From contig DHTR01000003.1 in NCBI GenBank assembly GCA_002408725.1, positions 19,647 to 28,673 on the forward strand: DNA of 9,027 nucleotides. Direction: 5' to 3'. The first letter of the stretch is position 1. Each line of letters begins with the position of its first letter. The notes under the pieces were generated by a model. That model searched no databases and was not told where the DNA came from. It saw only the letters and a program-made list of their open reading frames with translations. Shown piece after piece: positions 5,915 to 9,027 of the stretch. Made by a program: the position numbers and the translations under genes. This stretch comes from Pelotomaculum sp. UBA5255 (GTDB lineage Bacteria > Bacillota > Desulfotomaculia > Desulfotomaculales > Pelotomaculaceae).

Positions 5915-7603
5915 ATGCTCTTAAGCCTTTTTATCAGGAACTTCGGCATTATTGAACTACTGAATATGGATCTACATAGGGGCCTCAACGTTCTTACCGG
6001 GGAAACCGGTGCGGGTAAATCCATCATCGTTGAAGCACTGCAGTTGGTCCTAGGGGGACGCGCGTCCGCCGACCTTGTTCGCACCGGGGCAAAAAAAGCA
6101 ATGGTGCAGGCAACTTTTGCTGTCAGTGGTTTACCGTCACTTACTCCGCTGCTGGAAGAGCAGGGAATTGACGAGCCCGGGGACGGAATCCTTTTTATTT
6201 CCAGGGAAATCGCCCGCTCCGGGAAAAATATCTGCCGGATCAACGGCCAGGTCGTCACTCTGGGGTTTTACAAAAGCATCGGCAGGAACCTAGCGGATCT
6301 GCATGTACAGAATGAGCAAAATTCCCTCCTGGACCAGGATAGACACCGCGAACTCCTGGACAGGTTTGGTGGAAAAGAGGTTCTAGAACCTCTGAAAAAG
6401 GTTCGGTCGATTTTTAACAAATGGAAAGAAGCGCGCCTTCATTTTGAAAAGATTTCTGGAGATGCGGGGGAAAGAGCCAGACGCCTGGATCTGCTGCGCT
6501 ACGAGATCGAAGAGATCCGGTGTGAAAACCTCAGGCAGGGTGAGGAAGAGGAGTTGACTGCAGAAAAAAGAGTGCTCGCCAATTCGGAAAGAATCTGCCA
6601 GTTGACCACGGAGGCTTACGCACTGCTCTATGAAGGTGTCGGTGGCCAGATTTCCGCCACAGACTTACTGGCAAAGGCATCAACTTTAATCAAAAACCTG
6701 ACCGCACTGGACGAACGCACGGAAAGTATGCTGGGATCCCTGCAAAATGCGCTTTACCTGGTTGAGGATGCTGCCCGTGAAATCTTCAACTACCGGGACA
6801 GGGCGGAATACAGCCCCAACAGGCTTGATGCCGTAGAAGAACGCCTGGAACGAATTGAAAGACTCAAAAAAAGATTTGGTAACAGCATTTCTGAAGTGCT
6901 GGAGTATCTGGATTCAGCAAGCAAGGAACTGCATACCCTGGAAAACGTGGAAGAAAAACTGGAAGAGGCAAAAATTCAGCTGGTTGATCTGGAGGCCGCC
7001 TACAATCAGGCTACCGCAAAACTTCGCGCCGCAAGAAAAGATGCCGCAAAGCAACTGGAAGAGGCAATGTCCCGGGAACTGGGTTCCCTTGAGATGGGTC
7101 GCATTGAGTTTCGATTGGGCATTTTCGAACTGGCTGCCCCTTCTCCGTCAGGTACGGAACGGATTGATTTTATGATTTCGCCAAACCCCGGGGAACCCTT
7201 GAAACCACTTGTCAAAATCGCTTCCGGCGGAGAACTCTCAAGAATTATGCTGGCCCTAAAGGTATTACTGGCAGAAGCCGACGAAATACCTGTCCTGGTC
7301 TTTGACGAAGTAGATTCCGGAATTGGCGGGCGGGCGCTTCAGGCTGTTGCTGAAAAAATATCCCGATTGGGAAAACGCCGCCAGATTATCTGCGTGACAC
7401 ACTCCGCCCAGGTAGCCTGCTACGCCGGGGCTCATCACCGGATCAGCAAGAAATTTGAAGGGGGACGGACAATCACACAGGTAGAACTACTTGACTCCCT
7501 GGAAAGGTTGGAAGAGTTGGCAAGAATGTTGGGCGGTAAGGATATCACCGAGATCACCCGCCAGCATGCCGGCCAAATGCTTCGTTTTGCGGCAAAACAT
7601 TAA
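5915..7603 (+). CDS. recN: DNA repair protein RecN
   Basis: An SMC-like ATPase recruited early to DNA double-strand breaks, where it helps hold ends and sister strands for recombination. The protein has 562 residues, the usual length. The N-terminal half-ATPase has Walker A GETGAGKS (29-36) and the ISREIARSGKNICRING segment. Charged helical stretches around 145-205 and 295-390 form the two arms of the antiparallel coiled coil. The C-terminal half-ATPase has the signature SGGELSR (437-443) and Walker B PVLVFDEVDSGIGG with Asp464 and Glu465. The ATG at 5915 is four bases after the argR stop, and AGGGGGTGA (5902-5910) at the end of argR serves as ribosome binding site. An intrinsic terminator follows the TAA closely, so recN ends the operon. 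No LexA-type box was recognised upstream, as expected for an operon-internal gene. Confidence 0.97.
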   Translation: MLLSLFIRNFGIIELLNMDLHRGLNVLTGETGAGKSIIVEALQLVLGGRASADLVRTGAKKAMVQATFAVSGLPSLTPLLEEQGIDEPGDGILFISREIARSGKNICRINGQVVTLGFYKSIGRNLADLHVQNEQNSLLDQDRHRELLDRFGGKEVLEPLKKVRSIFNKWKEARLHFEKISGDAGERARRLDLLRYEIEEIRCENLRQGEEEELTAEKRVLANSERICQLTTEAYALLYEGVGGQISATDLLAKASTLIKNLTALDERTESMLGSLQNALYLVEDAAREIFNYRDRAEYSPNRLDAVEERLERIERLKKRFGNSISEVLEYLDSASKELHTLENVEEKLEEAKIQLVDLEAAYNQATAKLRAARKDAAKQLEEAMSRELGSLEMGRIEFRLGIFELAAPSPSGTERIDFMISPNPGEPLKPLVKIASGGELSRIMLALKVLLAEADEIPVLVFDEVDSGIGGRALQAVAEKISRLGKRRQIICVTHSAQVACYAGAHHRISKKFEGGRTITQVELLDSLERLEELARMLGGKDITEITRQHAGQMLRFAAKH

Positions 7604-7610
7604 TAACATT

Positions 7611-7650
7611 AAAATAACCGGGTTATTTAAAAAAAACCGGTTATTTTTTT
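7611..7650 (+). terminator. Rho-independent terminator after recN
   Basis: AAAATAACCGG (7611-7621) pairs perfectly with CCGGTTATTTT (7637-7647) around a 15-base A-rich loop, followed by a T run through 7650 and further T-rich bases. It begins five bases after the recN stop codon. The 5' arm can also form a smaller competing hairpin, AATAACC/GGTTATT (7613-7619/7621-7627). Confidence 0.9.
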
Positions 7651-7874
7651 ATTTATTTGGCAGGAAATTAAGCAAGAACTTACAAGATGCTTGTAAAGCT
7701 AATTATAATGCCGTTGTGGCAACTTGATACATATTTAGGCTGAATATTTGAGATATGTTGGGGTTAACTTAAGTTCGTGCAGATTCATAATAATATTTCA
7801 AAGATGATTGTGGATATTGTAGTTTTGTTTTATTGTTTTGGGGGTGGATTGCAATAAAATTGGAGGGGTGATGC
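7651..7874 (+). other. AT-rich intergenic spacer between recN and spoIVB
   Basis: About 220 bases without a supportable gene. It contains one small inverted repeat (7680-7696), a TATAAT at 7704-7709, and CATAATA at 7786-7792, which resembles the -10 element of forespore sigma factors G/F but lacks a recognisable -35 at 17-18 bp. The spoIVB ribosome binding site GGAGG lies at 7862-7866. Since a terminator precedes it, a spoIVB promoter is expected here; in B. subtilis spoIVB is read mainly by sigma-G and weakly by sigma-F. Confidence 0.6.
7680..7709 (+). promoter_or_regulatory. Small palindrome followed by a TATAAT box
   Basis: TTACAAG (7680-7686) and CTTGTAA (7690-7696) form a perfect 7-bp inverted repeat with a 3-base spacer. 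A perfect TATAAT follows at 7704-7709. No good -35 is present 16-18 bp upstream; the best is TTACAA within the repeat, with three of six matches. A repressor or activator site overlapping a promoter is possible, but the AT-rich context makes chance plausible. Confidence 0.25.
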
Positions 7875-9027
7875 TTGAAGGGGAAAACATGCGGTCTTTT
7901 GTGTGGTATCTTGATATTTTTATCAGGTATATTAACATCATACCAGTTACAGGGTACCATGTTGCCACCTGAAAGGCATTCTGTTGCTGTAGGAGAACCG
8001 CTAAGAATAAAATTCCCCGCTTCCGTCGAGAAAAATCTTAAGGTTAAAATTATTGAAAATGAAAACAAAACTCTTTCGGAAAACTTCAATACAAGGGAAC
8101 ACCTATTCGGAATGACCCCATTTTCTTCCCAGCCTGGTCAGCTCAAATTGAGGCTTAGCCTCTTCGGAGTGATCCCTGTCCGGGATATGATCGTCAGCAT
8201 TGTGCCGGAGTTGAGAGTGATTCCAGGCGGCCAGTCGATCGGGGTTTTGCTTCACTCCCAGGGAATCGTGGTGGTGGGCAACTATGACCTACAGGATGAA
8301 TCCGGCCGTAAAATTAACCCGGCTGCTGAAGCGGGCATTAAATGCGACGATATAATTTTAAAAATAGGCGGTGAAACCGCGAGGAGCGATAGCCAGGTCA
8401 GAGGCCTTGCCGCAAAAGCCGGAGCCGCAGGACAACCGTTAACCATAGAGGTAAAGCGCGGCGAAAAAGTATTTGTTACCCAGTTAAAACCAGTTTTCTG
8501 CAAGGAAACGCTGCGGTACAGAATAGGCCTGATGATCAGGGACAGCGCAGCCGGCGTGGGGACGCTTACCTTTTATGAACCTGAAAGCATGTCCTATGGC
8601 GCCCTGGGGCATATCGTTAATGACACTGGAACAAACCGGCCGGTCGATTTGGGAGATGGAAAGATTGTGGGTGCAACGGTGCAGGGCATTTTTAAAGGAA
8701 AACGCGGCCAGCCCGGTGAAAAAATTGGCATGTTCAAGGAAGACGATCTTTTAAGCGGAACCGTCACCCGTAATACCAAATTGGGAATCTTCGGCTACCT
8801 TCAAAAACCTGTCAAAAATATGGCATTCCAGGAACCCATCCCGGTGGCCACGCTGGACCAGATCCATGAAGGACCGGCAGAAATGATGACCGTTTTAAAA
8901 GGAGAAAAAATCGAAAAATATTGCCTGGAGATTATCAAAATCAATCCGCAAGCAAGACAGGACGGCAAAGGATTGGTTCTACAGGTTTCTGATCCACAGC
9001 TTTTGGAAGAAACAGGGGGCATCATTC
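7875..9027 (+). CDS. spoIVB: SpoIVB sporulation peptidase (S55), 3'-truncated by window edge
   Basis: A serine protease secreted from the forespore that cleaves SpoIVFA and so triggers the pro-sigma-K checkpoint in the mother cell. The start is TTG 7875 with GGAGG at 7862-7866, eight bases upstream; an ATG at 7871 is in another frame that stops after 33 codons. 384 codons are visible. Residues 4-24 are a hydrophobic signal anchor. A PDZ domain spans about 118-210, with SIGVLL, the AAEAGIKCDDIILKIGG block and a following basic strand. The S55 peptidase domain begins near 215. GALGHIVND carries the predicted catalytic His246, and SDPQLL the Asp373. The 127-residue spacing equals that of His236 and Asp363 in B. 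subtilis SpoIVB. The serine (GMSGSP motif) is expected at residue 388, just beyond the edge. The position after recN is the classic endospore-former order; spo0A usually follows. Confidence 0.95.
   Translation, partial: MKGKTCGLLCGILIFLSGILTSYQLQGTMLPPERHSVAVGEPLRIKFPASVEKNLKVKIIENENKTLSENFNTREHLFGMTPFSSQPGQLKLRLSLFGVIPVRDMIVSIVPELRVIPGGQSIGVLLHSQGIVVVGNYDLQDESGRKINPAAEAGIKCDDIILKIGGETARSDSQVRGLAAKAGAAGQPLTIEVKRGEKVFVTQLKPVFCKETLRYRIGLMIRDSAAGVGTLTFYEPESMSYGALGHIVNDTGTNRPVDLGDGKIVGATVQGIFKGKRGQPGEKIGMFKEDDLLSGTVTRNTKLGIFGYLQKPVKNMAFQEPIPVATLDQIHEGPAEMMTVLKGEKIEKYCLEIIKINPQARQDGKGLVLQVSDPQLLEETGGII

Noticed and set aside
7763..7792. Sigma-G type promoter for spoIVB (CATAATA at 7786)
   Set aside because: The -10 is plausible, but the bases 17-18 bp upstream (GTTAAC/GGTTAA) do not match TGAATA; the TGAATA at 7741 is too far away.
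7769..8089. 106-residue minus-strand frame over the start of spoIVB
   Set aside because: It is opposite the spoIVB N-terminus, which has a signal anchor and a good ribosome binding site; no independent support.
1..9027. CRISPR arrays, tRNA genes, insertion sequences or transposase remnants
   Set aside because: I looked for regularly spaced repeats, cloverleaf-like sequences and transposase motifs and found none; the window is conserved housekeeping chromosome apart from the OLE region.

Overview
The window reads as a chromosomal segment of a spore-forming, probably anaerobic member of the Firmicutes, most like the Desulfotomaculum/Pelotomaculum group of Clostridia. The lineage call rests on four things: the order dxs-tlyA-nadK-(ytqB/mnmM)-argR-recN-spoIVB, the sporulation protease SpoIVB, strong GGAGG-type ribosome binding sites, and many TTG/GTG starts. 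All genes lie on the + strand. The genus is an inference; nothing in the window fixes it.

Positions 1 to about 545 hold no protein gene but are full of stable stems, including a compact 3' domain with GNRA tetraloops. This is followed by a four-helix membrane protein gene of 197 codons and then dxs. That arrangement (large structured RNA, small membrane protein gene, dxs, tlyA ... recN) is the hallmark of the OLE RNA (Ornate, Large, Extremophilic) locus, with the membrane protein as its partner OapA. The OLE 5' end is probably cut off by the window edge. OLE/OapA is a described system whose biochemical role is incompletely understood. It is the most remarkable thing here, and I see no evidence for a wholly unknown system.

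Positions 632-7603 form a tightly packed, probably co-transcribed series: oapA, dxs (isoprenoid precursor synthesis), tlyA (S4-domain rRNA 2'-O-methyltransferase), nadK (NAD kinase), mnmM/ytqB (tRNA wobble-uridine methyltransferase), argR (arginine repressor) and recN (SMC-like DNA repair ATPase). Several neighbours overlap or nearly touch (2 nt between oapA and dxs, 11-nt overlap nadK/mnmM, ATGA overlap mnmM/argR, 4 nt argR/recN), which suggests translational coupling. A clear Rho-independent terminator follows recN.

Positions 7651-7874 are an AT-rich spacer with one small inverted repeat and a possible -10 box. Then spoIVB begins at a TTG and runs off the right edge. Its catalytic His and Asp are inside the window; the predicted catalytic Ser lies about three codons past the edge.
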